NCBI GenBank assembly: GCA_002633005.1
Contig: NMRA01000201.1
Coordinates: forward strand, 381,507 to 438,579
From: Phoronis australis
Lineage: Eukaryota; Phoronida; Phoronidae
Direction: 5' to 3'
Length of the DNA: 57,073 nt
Below are positions 1 to 9,790 of the stretch, one piece after another. Numbering within the stretch: the stretch's first letter is position 1; each line of letters starts with the position of its first letter. The notes under the pieces are model-generated. The model did no database searches. It was not told the DNA's origin and saw only the letters and a list, made by a program, of their open reading frames with translations. The translations under genes were made by a program, and so were the position numbers.

Positions 1-3000
1 CAAAAAGCCAACACCGTGCACCGTTATTCACCTTGGTAAGTCGCAAGCCATTAGCATGCAGTGTTGCAAGACCCGAGCAGCAGACTAGAGCACTAGAGCT
101 GGACAAACCAGCGCTCCTTGGCACTGTGCCATCGGTCATCACCAACATGCCTTTGGAGGCGGCCATCTTGAAGTGTTCCAGGATACCCTTGAAGCCACAC
201 AGGAAATAGTGGTACCACTGAGGACATGACTTGTCAATCACCACACCGTTGGAGGTGTCAAAGGTGAAATCACTGAAATAAAGAGGGCGGGTTTCAGTAA
301 CCAATCAAAGCTCTATTGTTTCCATTACATCTGATTTTGAAAAAAAAATCAAAGTTTAATTACTGTATCCCAATTGACAAAGAACAGACAGAAGATTCAC
401 CATACATGTGGTATAAGTCATCATACCCGTTTGTTATCACAACCTGCTGAGCAGAAATGGTTTAAAATAATTACTGCGTCAGATCTGTAGTTGTAATCGT
501 TATTTAATAAATAAATAATATACTGACAAGTACACCGTTCATAACTACCAAAAACATTCAAATTGTAATTATGTAATCATTATGCATTATGTAATTATGT
601 ATTACATTACTGTATTTGTCAAATCAGAACGAGATACAATAAATGAAATAAATATATTTATATCTAAGAGGCACAATGATATGTGTTTATTAAGAATGTG
701 CAAAACAGATGATCAAAGCATGCCTTGTAAAATAAAATAAATATTACAATAATGAAAGTGCTTTCCAAGTTCTGTTTCCAGGGACCTAACCGTGAAGAAC
801 AGACATGGGCAGGCAACAGAGATGCTTTCCACAACAGAAATCTAACTTTCTGTCATCTAGAGGCAGCCATTCACTATTCAAAGTGCAGACCACTAGTAGC
901 AACCGGCAGTGGAGCTAAAACATGTCAGCCTTAGAAAACTGACTGCATGTTGACCGCACCATGTAAGTAAAGGAGGACACCATTGTTTTCGTGACTTAAC
1001 CCAGATTAGTACAACCACCCCAGAGAGATAAAACACCATCATTTAAAACCATCCTCATTGTGTCACAAAATAATTCCAGACCCGAGGTTCAAGGGAGGTC
1101 TCCCCACACTCCTCGATAAAATCACCAACAAAAACGACGTTCCGTCATTTTGCCCAACCAACAGGTGATGTATGGGGTTTTCAAACTGGCACCATAGTTT
1201 TGACAGGTGGCAATGGTACTAGTATGGAGCTAATTTTTTCAAAGGTTTAAGTGGTCTACCTGTAATAATACATGTACGTCAGTACATAGGCTAAAACAAG
1301 GCTTGGTAGCCTTCAAAATGAAATTAATTACTGCTGTCACCATTTTGATTGAGGAGACAGTGTGGCCTATTGGGATAAGTGTCGGCTTCCTTTACTCAAG
1401 GCCACAGGTTCAAGTCCCACTGGGCCACACTGCTAGAACCTCGAGTCAGGTGTCTATAAATTAATAAAGCATAAAAATGGTTCCCGGTTATCAATGCGTT
1501 GGGCCAACCTGAGTGGCCAACGCATGTCTGATACAACGTGTGAAAGACTGTCTGCAATTTATTTTGTATTGACAGGGAGTGTCAATGAGGAAGGAAGTGA
1601 GGGGCGGAGCATAAATCTGAAGAGACAGTTGATGATAGACGGAGATGTGTACTGCTCAAACTATCAAGTTATCAATAAGTCAATAGGGATGGAAACTGTG
1701 ACGTCACGTTACAGGGGTGGCCTAGGAAATTCCTTGGTTCTAACACTAGCCACTTCTCTAAAGGAAATTACAATAGGTCAAAAGTTTAAGTGGAAAATCA
1801 ACAGTAAAACTCATGTTTTGGAACACACGAGGTTAATATACATAAATTATATATGGGTTACTGATACTGTGACATGAACTTCAGGTTTTAAAAAATTATT
1901 TTTGTTGAATTTTTTTCACTTTGAAAAAAAAGTTACTGCAAGGGAATAGAACAAATTATGCAATATTAGACGTCTCTAAGTTGGAGTAGTTGCTAAGGGT
2001 GTGGCGCAATCACTTTCTGACCCTATATACATATCATGCAGGCTTACCAGTATTTTTGTTAACGTGGTGATTTTATCGCTCGTTTTGCTTGTCGAGTCCT
2101 TAGTTTCAACACCAAGTACCGGCGAATTATGAAAAACTTTAATTGCTCCTGTCAGGAAGAGATCTCTTCCTGCTACTATTAATTAACTATTAAATAAATG
2201 TCAACTGATGTTATGGAACTACAAATAGAGATAACACAATCATGAAACAGAAGATAACTTTTTAACAAGCTTAGTAGAATAACACTTATTATCACTGATG
2301 CATGATGTAATCTGAGTCATGCATCATCCAGACTTATACTGAATACACATCTGCTGTCTGCAGTTTGACAAAATGTTATTGCACCTGTTGAATAGCACAA
2401 AAATTTATCAGATAAGCCTAAGCTAAAAATCAATATTTCCATAGCCAGCATTAACCAACACACTACTCAGTGTCGACAGGGACAACTGTACATTCAAACA
2501 AACCTGAATCACAGCACTTAAACAAATCTTAATTATGTGTTTCAATAAAAAAGTTTTTGATCTTTCAACATCAAAAGAAGGAAAAGTTTCTTTACTCGGC
2601 ATGGTTGGTACAATTAAGTGGCTACCAAGAGGAATACAGAAAAATTTCACAAACAGCAACTCTGCCCCTTTCATGGCATCTTGCACTTGGTCAATAGATT
2701 TTCCTAACAGACGTAAGTGTACGAATTTTTCTGTTGTCAAGAGGCCTGTTTATCAAAAAATCTGATCTAAGGAGCTACTGTGAGGAGTGAAGCAACTACC
2801 CAATATGTAAATTAATTGCTTCCCAGCAATTAATTTACATATCGGGACTAAAACTGATGGCTTTCTAACTGCTTGGCTCCTTAAATTAAATTCCTTGTAA
2901 AAAGTATAATCACGTTACAATAATTTCAACCCGAACACACGCGATGAAAATTAGCTAAAATTTACAATGGACTAGATTTCCATTCTCTGGTACCTGCTGA

Positions 3001-6000
3001 GGAATGGTTTGAGTAGATAAGAGGCCTGTGAGTTGTGAAGATGGACAAAAGTGCACCAGGAGGCTTAACAAGAGCAACGCGGAGTGTTGAATTATGCCCA
3101 TGACTCCACAGCAAATGGTGCTGCTTCTAGGGGTGCTTATTTGCATCACAAAAATGACTATTAGATGGCACAGAATACATTGAACCCATTCAAAAATCGA
3201 AAGGCATCGTTTCTCTAAACTATTTGCCAAATTTCATGAAAATTCATCAAAGAACTCCAAAGATACAAAGGCAAACCCGTAACAATACAAAATGTCATTA
3301 GGAACCACTGAGGTAGGCGAATCCATCCATCTGCTGTCAAGTTAATAGGAATACACTAATCCAAACTTTTAAAGACATCTTGCAAGAGGTTTAGGAGATA
3401 CTGCCGTAGATGCAAAAAAATGCCACTCAGGGGGCACCACAGTAGTTGGACCTATTTGAAAACTTACGTCAGTCATGCTTGTGTCAGTAAGAACACATCT
3501 GCTAATTTTCATAATGATCCTCTATGCACTTTGGCAGATACAGAAGCAGACGACAATAAACAGACTAAAAATAATTCAAATGGCCACCAGTTGGTACAGA
3601 ATACATCACGTCCATCACAAAAAAGGAAATGTTAAGATGCCGTTGTCTTCACGATAACGCCAAAGAACGTTGCAGGTATAGCCGCAAAGTCAACATAAAA
3701 GTAAATTGCCAATAGGGTCCAGTGCTGCTGTAGTTGGATTGGTCTGAAACTAGACGTCATCTGTTGTCATCTCCATAGGAAAACATCTGCTGAATTTCAC
3801 AAAGATCTTTCAAAGGGTAAAAAGAGATACAGATGCCATGGAAGCCAAAAACAGAACACATCCGAAAATAAATGTCAACTTCGGTCTTATCATCAGAACA
3901 CATTCCCAAATCATTAATAACGATCCTTCAAGTGGTTTTGTTGATGGAGAGAATGACGTCAAAAACATACTAACAAAGTTTTTAAAATGGCCACTGGGTG
4001 GCACAGAATATCTCAGATCCACCTGAAAATGAGAAGCCGTGGTTGTCTCCTTAATAGAAACTTATTTCCAAAATTTCATGATAATAAAAACAGCCACCAA
4101 TATGTTGAATCTATCTGAAAACAGAAACCTGTCATTATCCTTTTAATAGAAACCTATTCAAATTTCTTAAAACTCTGTCAAGGAGTTTCAAAGAATCAGA
4201 TACAGACTCTGAGGACAATGAAAAAATAAAATTGCCACTTTGGGGGCACAGCGGCAGTCGGATCCGTCCAAATGTCATTGTCTGTTGTCATCTTATTAAT
4301 ACACTTGCCAAAATTAATAAAGATCCTGCACAGGGTTTTGGAGATACAGCCATAGACACTTAACTGCACTGTTTAGTCGAAATCGTCGGAAAACCAACGC
4401 CACCCGTCTTCTTCACACCAGGAACATATACACTAAAATCTTACCAAATTTGGACAAAAATAAGTGCCAAAATGCCATTTAATTTGGTGCTACATATCTG
4501 TTTTGGAAAAAACCAAATGGGAGTTTTCTGTAATATTTGGGACACAAACGTGAAATTTAAATTTTCATTGCTATAAAAGATTAGCAAAACCAAATGTAGC
4601 ATCAGACAGTGTCCAAGAAACTGTGGACATTCACAAAAACAGCCGAAGAAACTTTTCAAAAATGAAAAAGGTCAGTTTTGGCAATTTACTTGTTGTCCGA
4701 AACTACTTAGAAATTTCAGTAACCTTAAATTGATATAAAAAATTGGCAATTTTTCCAAATATTTTTGTGCCAAATTAAAAGAACTTTTACAGTGTGCAAT
4801 AACCAGTTACCTGTATTCTTTGTAATTGACATTAGCCAAGCAAACCTTTGCCTCATTATGGGGTGCCACAGCCATGACCATGTCCTGCTCTACTGCCATG
4901 GGCAGAACAGCGTAACCACAGTAGTCAATGTGCTCACCTGAAAACAAATTAAACTTTCCGAAAATGTCAATTGAGGTCTAGTGCATAAACAACAAACTAG
5001 TACTGACAACAGCTTGGAAGACATTATGCTAAAATGTCACTAACTTCAGCCAAAAAGTTACCAAAGTTGGTTTCTCGCATTTTTCAAAGACTCAATGTTA
5101 TGAATGCATAGTATTTATCAAAACTAATGTCTGGTAGTAGATGTGGTATGATGAAAAACATAAAAATAAATTTTTAAACTGTTTATTTGATCTATGCCTC
5201 ATTAAAAATGACAAAAAATATTTCATTGTCTGCTGATGTGTCCTAAATTAGGGAGATTATATGCTAATTAGGAGTTTTAGCCAAGAACATTAATCTATGC
5301 CCCAAGACGTAGACACACATTTTTAATTCATGGCAAACTATGTCATCAGAAGTAGAGTTATGGTTTCGATAATCAACTCAAACTTTGACCACCAGAGAAC
5401 ATGCTCTGATCTTTGGCCCTGCAAACTTGATTTCCTTCCATACAAAACAAAATATACATCTCTTTCATGCCAATACAATTTTCAAATTCTCAGTCCTAAT
5501 AAATATGCACGCATGCGCTCAAACACTTACTCAGTTAACATTTCCCAGGGGCATAATCACCATTATTTTGTTTGCATCAGAGGTCAAAGGTCTCATTTTC
5601 CATATAAGGGAAATGTGCTACGTCTATAAACAAACAAGGAGACTAAGGTGCTTTGCCTGGTGGGAGAAATATTGTTGAAGTGACAAGCAGTTGACAGATC
5701 CTTTTTTGAAATTTGAAACTAAAACAAAATGCTTTGGCATCAACAGAAATTCAAATTCTTTAAGAGCAAATCGCAAAAATACCTGAACATTTCGATTTGT
5801 AGTGGCAGAGAACCACTTTGAATAATGCGATTTCGTCAGTTTTTTGAGTTCTATGTCACTTGAAGTGCGACATTTTCGTGAAAAATGTGTCATGAGTCAA
5901 ACTGAAGTAAAAGCCCCACGGAGCAAAATCTTTGAAACATGCAGTTTTAGCTCATATTTTAGGGTGGAGTTCTTTGTTGTTTTTTTTTTAATATGACCGT

Positions 6001-6392
6001 AAGTTACCTAGTTTTCTAATATAGAGAGCGTCCCAAGAAAATTAATGTACTCACAATTTAATTAAAAGACAATAACTGGAACAAAATCAATTGTTTAAAC
6101 TCAAAAAGAGCTGATCAAAAAAGGAATTAAAGACAAATTCAAAGTTTTTTAAAATTTAGAAAGAAGATTAATAGAAAATTGCACCTCCTTGATATTTTTC
6201 TTTGAGATACGAAGATCCTTTCAATTAATCAGGGAAAAGTTCAGACTCACTAATTAAAATCAGTAAGAGTTTAAATTTAACGACAAATTACTCTAGACCT
6301 TACCGATGATATTAACTCTTCCCGGCGCTCTTGCATAGAAGGACGGAGCACAACCAAACTTCTTTTTGAATGCATCGTATAACTTCTCATAC
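1..6392 (-). CDS. GALK2: N-acetylgalactosamine kinase (GALK2-like), 5' part of gene, three exons visible
   Basis: GHMP-family sugar kinase expected to phosphorylate N-acetylgalactosamine (and galactose) at C1 using ATP in the cytosol. Exons in transcript order are 6392-6304, 4937-4811 and 272-32. All introns are GT-AG and the phases join exactly: a codon split after one base, then after two, then phase 0. Across the first junction the peptide reads [18 protein letters not shown], the galactokinase signature. The third exon has [12 protein letters not shown], the GHMP ATP-binding loop. The wording around [16 protein letters not shown] fits GALK2 better than GALK1; that choice rests on remembered family sequences. 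The catalytic C-terminal half lies beyond the left edge. The initiating exon was not found: exon 6304-6392 needs an upstream exon ending with two bases of a codon, and there is no in-frame ATG before the nearest upstream stop. Confidence 0.88.
32..272 (-). CDS. GALK2: GALK2-like exon with GHMP ATP-binding loop
   Basis: This 241-base exon has an acceptor read as tatttcag at 273-274 and a donor AAG|GTGAAT at 29-31. It starts by completing a split serine codon and ends in phase 0. It encodes about 80 residues, including a substrate-domain block ([15 protein letters not shown]) and the [12 protein letters not shown] phosphate-binding loop. Coding similarity stops at the donor, so the remaining exons lie off the left edge. 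Confidence 0.88.
1356..1432 (+). repeat. tRNA-derived SINE-like unit
   Basis: An A-box-like tggcctattgg at 1363-1373 and a B-box ggttcaagtcc at 1407-1417 are 44 bases apart, the spacing of a tRNA promoter. Flanking arms agtgtggcc (1359-1367) and ggccacact (1423-1431) pair perfectly, like an acceptor stem. The anticodon arm is not convincing, so a tRNA-derived SINE or tRNA pseudogene is more likely than a working tRNA. Confidence 0.45.
2769..2882. repeat. Foldback (MITE-like) element with perfect 18-bp hairpin
   Basis: The outer ends are aaggagc and gctcctt. In the middle, atatgtaaattaattgct (2803-2820) is followed by the 4-base loop tccc and the exact reverse complement (2825-2842). A further ccc/ggg pairing extends the stem past one mismatch. 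The whole is about 114 bp. No target-site duplication is obvious. Confidence 0.55.
3090..4360. repeat. Degenerate tandem array, about 1.3 kb
   Basis: A set of phrases recurs in the same order: gatacag(a/c), then aatgccact or aatggccac followed by ggtggcacag, then atctg(a)aaa, then tctgttgtcatct, then atttcat.aa(a)gatcc. Examples of the ggccac block are near 3419, 3578, 3990 and 4230. Examples of gatacag are near 3539, 3828, 4199 and 4345. Spacing varies (roughly 130-280 bases), so the copies are old or partly deleted. The small open frames here are fragments of this array. Confidence 0.5.
4811..4937 (-). CDS. GALK2: GALK2-like exon: EHIDYCGY
   Basis: This 127-base exon has acceptor ttttcag and donor ACAG|GTAACT. 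It completes the glycine codon of the galactokinase signature and continues [19 protein letters not shown]. These are the residues that in the family contact the sugar hydroxyls. It ends after two bases of a codon, matching the next exon at 272. Confidence 0.9.
4938..6303 (-). other. GALK2 intron, about 1.4 kb
   Basis: AT-rich sequence without recognisable exon, RNA gene or clear repeat. Open frames at 5330-5893 are unsupported. Confidence 0.6.
6304..6392 (-). CDS. GALK2: GALK2-like exon: [10 protein letters not shown]
   Basis: This 89-base exon has acceptor tttttaccag and donor ATCG|GTAAGG. It encodes [13 protein letters not shown] followed by [13 protein letters not shown], the N-terminal substrate-binding strand of galactokinases. 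It begins with the last base of a split codon. In human GALK2 only about 20-30 residues precede this point, so the missing first exon should be short. Confidence 0.88.
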
Positions 6393-7556
6393 CTGGTAAA
6401 AACAATCGTGATTGCCAGGCCATTGCTACAATTTTAAAAAGTAAATGCAATTCGCTAGAATTTTTCATCTATTACTCCAATACCTACATCCATGTAGGTT
6501 GACAATTACCTTAACTCACCTGAAATTGCAGTTGATAGTTAATTTGATCTCACTAAAATTCAATATCCCCGACAAAATTTTGGTCGGTTGATCTGCTGAT
6601 TATTCAGAAACTTACCGGTATCTTCCACTTTGCTGTTACAATGAGTAGTGTTCAGTACAGCAATTATGTACAAGACTCGATTAGACGACCTCCAGATCGC
6701 CAATGCTAGCTCACACTTGGCGACCTGGTGAACAAATTTTTGACATTCAAATAATGAAAATTTTTGATTTTGAATGACGGATTTAATTTCATAGTCTGCA
6801 GTGTCTGAAATGGGCAGCAAGAATGTTACCAGCAGCTCGTGTTTATCACAGTTGTCCCGTCCTGGTTATCTCTTCCTGCTGACACCCATCCTTGTTCAGC
6901 AATGCCCAAAAAAGAGGCGCGTCTCTATCGTCCCAAGGTTCATTGGTATGAAGGTTCGATAGGCTGAACTATTTCAAAAATCACTTAGAAGTCAATTGTT
7001 AAGAATCAATAAAATTCAAGTTTTCGATAGTGTCCTAAACGAGAGAATTTTTACAGCCACTAGAACACAATGAGAAATATTTTCAATTTAAGCAAACACA
7101 TCAACGAATGAAAACTAAGATTCCAACAAATTACAAAAAATAATACAAGATCTTATTATCCAAACGAACTATAACACAAACACAAATTTCGGAATTTTAA
7201 TTGGAGACGTAGGCTCAAGATGCTTTACCCAAGAAATTTAATACTTCATTCCTGACCGTCTTATCAAGAATAAGACAATTCTAAGAGTTTGTAGTCTAAT
7301 AAGTTATCCTGAATGAAATCTGGCAACTAAGACTACTTGATGAACTCAGTCAGGCTTATCTTCAATGAGTTTAAGCATGCAATCTTAAGCTCAAGTGACC
7401 AATTTTGATAATTTTATCAGTTAACAGTACTTCCATCTCCACTCACTGGTATCAATCTAGACTAAATACCTACATGACTCTCTAGAAAGTTCGTGCAAAA
7501 AGGACATAATCGAAAGTTCGACGCAGTGTGACAGAGTTCAGCCAAATACTGTCCAA

Positions 7557-7656
7557 CTTGAATGTTAATACAACTCTTAAGTTAACACAGTAATCATTCA
7601 CCAATTTGTTGAGTTTTCATTAAGCAATCTTAACTTAACTGTATTAACATTCAAGT
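7557..7656. repeat. Inverted repeat with perfect 16-bp arms
   Basis: acttgaatgttaatac (7557-7572) is the exact reverse complement of gtattaacattcaagt (7641-7656). Inside the arms, ttaagttaa and ttaacttaa continue an imperfect stem. It overlaps the start of the Penelope-like reading frame. Confidence 0.6.
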
Positions 7657-8012
7657 ATCTAAAACTGTCAAATTTATTTAACCCTAAGGGCAAAATTCTT
7701 ATGGATCTACCATCCAGGGTAGTTTACAAATTTAGCTGTGCTGGATGTGACTTCAGCTATATAGGCCAAACTGTTCACCATTTGAAAACCCAAACCAGGG
7801 GACATCTAAATTCTGACAGATGTTCACATGTAAATATTCACCTACAGAGCTCCAATCATTGCTATCAGCAGTGCTCTTTCAATGACTTTGCAATAATACA
7901 CCAGGCAGTAACAACAAAGGAGCTTAAAATTCGTGAGGCTCTACACATCAGTTGGTGCAAGCTCAATCTCAATAGGCAACTGACACACCACAGGCTGTCA
8001 TTGTTGGTCTAG
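7581..8012 (+). mobile_element. Penelope-like element fragment: GIY-YIG endonuclease end
   Basis: The frame is open from just after a stop at 7578-7580 to a stop at 8010-8012, about 143 codons. It encodes the C-terminal GIY-YIG domain found downstream of the reverse transcriptase in Penelope-like retroelements. Visible landmarks are KLSNLFNPKGKIL, then RVVYKFSCAGCDFSYIGQT (the VVY...YIG core with its CxxC pair), then IREALHISWCKLNLNRQ, the usual helix carrying the acidic residue. No reverse transcriptase is found upstream, so this is a 5'-truncated relic. The methionine at 7701 is internal to the domain and is not a real start. Confidence 0.75.
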
Positions 8013-8094
8013 TTTGTTGTCACTCCCTGTAACTGACTGTATCTTTGCTTCATTACTTGTTGCTGGGCCTGGCAAGGTGGCCACTATATTCTAT

Positions 8095-8140
8095 TAAACC
8101 TGTTGCTCCTACTGAGCGTATAAACCTGTTGTTCCTACTG
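8095..8140. repeat. Short tandem duplication, 26-bp period
   Basis: taaacctgttgctcctactg and taaacctgttgttcctactg occur 26 bases apart, shortly after the Penelope-like reading frame. They may belong to that element's 3' end. Confidence 0.5.
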
Positions 8141-8409
8141 TAACTCGATCAGCGGACATCACAGTGAAATTATCTTTAATTTCACCTCACTGCTAAAGTT
8201 AAAGACCATAGCATTGAGGGATCTGTGCCCTTGTTGGGAGTTACAATCTTCATTGAAAAGTAACTCAACCTTATTTCCATGACCAGTCATGAGTTACAAT
8301 AGATCAGAGCCATCTATTCTATAGTCCAATACAAAAATCGAAGCCTTTATAGGATTGTATGAGTGGATATAGGCAAGGTCCTAAGGAATACAAGCCAAAA
8401 CTGTTTAGG

Positions 8410-8646
8410 CAAAATGACCAGGAGGGAGTGGCCCCGTCATAACGGCTAGGTGGACGCAAAATTCATCATCACAGCAGCTTTCACGATCAAGTCAAATAAC
8501 ATTTCAATTAAAGTGGCTGAGTTATTCTTTAGTTATAAAATTTTGCCACCCTAATAGTTATTCCCGGTAATTTTTACAGTTAGCAGAATCAGCCGTCATG
8601 ACAGGAAAATGGTATTTTGTCAGAGTAACTTTTGTCTTGTACTGTA
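8410..8646 (+). repeat. Dispersed repeat, copy 1
   Basis: Colinear with 34863-35099 in the same orientation and of the same length (237 bases). Shared landmarks are aaaatgacc near the start, tcataacgg followed by aaattcat, (g)ccaccctaata, and near the end gtcatgacaggaaa followed by ttttgt...gtactgta. It has no coding content. Confidence 0.6.
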
Positions 8647-9552
8647 TCCCGTTTGACAGCATCAATCAACAAGTTTTGATCTTCCATTTCTATCAGTTTC
8701 AATGAAAGCTTTGAGGTGCTTGTTGTATGTTAATTTTTCACACCACATAACAACATGTGAAGTATATATTGTCCTCTGAAATTTCATACTTGCATTGTCA
8801 ATATCTTTTATTTCAGGATAGTAGGTCTTGAGATGCAAATAAGTGCCCTAGAACAGGCAGAAACCAGCCTTTCGTTCACAGGCACCTTTAATCAGCCGCT
8901 CGTGTAACACTTCTAGTAGGCCTACACGACGAGCTGATGAGAACGAGGCGTGAGAGTGCCTGTCGTTTCGTTCAGTACCACTTGAATAACTTGAATTAAA
9001 GAACATTTGCAGCCAACATACACATATACCCCCAAAATAAAGACACATAACCATTAACACTACTGATTGATAGCAACAAGGATTAGGACCTGCCATCGCC
9101 TGTTCTGGGCGTGTACTAGTTGTACTCGTACTAGACGAGTGTGACATGCAGACTGGCTAGCGTTGAACAGACTTCGTCTTAAAATCACGGGCCAATTTGA
9201 CAGGACACATCAGAAAAAAGTAATGGATTCGTAAACATAAATGTAACAAGAGCATCTTCCAGTATCCAATAATAAACAATCAATCAAATTTGTTATACAA
9301 ACCGCTTTGTTTGCTTTTCGGGATATTGCAACGTTGGCGGGTAAGCCTCCGACATGTTTGTTTTCCTAGGTGACCTATTTTCAAACGCGCTACCTGGCGT
9401 GCGTTCTGCAAACGAGATAATCTCGCGCTCACCCAACTAAGCACTGAAATTGGCCGGCGTTAGTAAGTCTGAACTTTTTCGATGTCCCCGAGGTCAAAAC
9501 ATTTCTTCGACATCGATTTGTACCATAGCGTACACAAAAGACAAAAATTAGT

Positions 9553-9760
9553 TGGACCCGTTCCAACAAAACTGGCTTAGCTAAGACAAATCTTACATTT
9601 TAGTAAATTTTAAAATATATGTTAAAGTTGTCTGAAAACCAATTCAAGAGATTTTAAGTTTGATTTAAGTGTTTGACATAAGTTTTGTCTTAATTTTGAC
9701 TAACTGACCAAATGTGGAAGTTTAAGTTTAAGACAAATCTCTTTCTTGTAACAGGACCCA
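9553..9760. repeat. Imperfect terminal-inverted-repeat segment
   Basis: The left end reads tggacccgttccaacaaa. The right end read on the other strand is tgggtcctgttacaagaaa. The two match at roughly three quarters of positions. The interior is AT-rich with aagacaaatct repeated in direct orientation. This looks like a small decayed DNA element, but no flanking target duplication is clear. Confidence 0.35.
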
Positions 9761-9764
9761 GTTC

Positions 9765-9790
9765 CATAGTCCGAAAGGTCGATAGTCCGA
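9765..9790. repeat. tagtccga tandem motif
   Basis: The motif atagtccga occurs twice 16 bases apart with aaggtcg between, followed by a GC-rich stretch to about 9905 that contains gccggcgctcgctccggcgc. I believe similar tagtccgaa strings recur in invertebrate genomes, but that is from memory. Confidence 0.35.

Larger units (their letters stand above)
273..4810 (-). other. GALK2 intron, about 4.5 kb, repeat-rich
   Basis: No coding exon is supported between 273 and 4810. The interval holds a tRNA-like SINE unit (1356-1432), a foldback element (2769-2882) and a degenerate tandem array (about 3090-4360). The remaining sequence is AT-rich. The open frames at 1494-1877 and 2423-2765 have no recognisable protein similarity. 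Confidence 0.75.

Noticed and set aside
1494-1877. 127-codon plus-strand open frame
   Set aside because: No recognisable domain, no splice partners, and it begins within a SINE-like region. Probably chance.
2423-2765. Overlapping open frames on both strands (105 and 76 codons)
   Set aside because: No family resemblance or splice context; both strands being open points to chance in AT-rich DNA.
8848-9147. 99-codon minus-strand frame considered as the first GALK2 exon (MSHSSSTST..., with LHERLIK before a possible donor)
   Set aside because: The only donors leave one base of a codon, but the next exon needs two, so the frame breaks.
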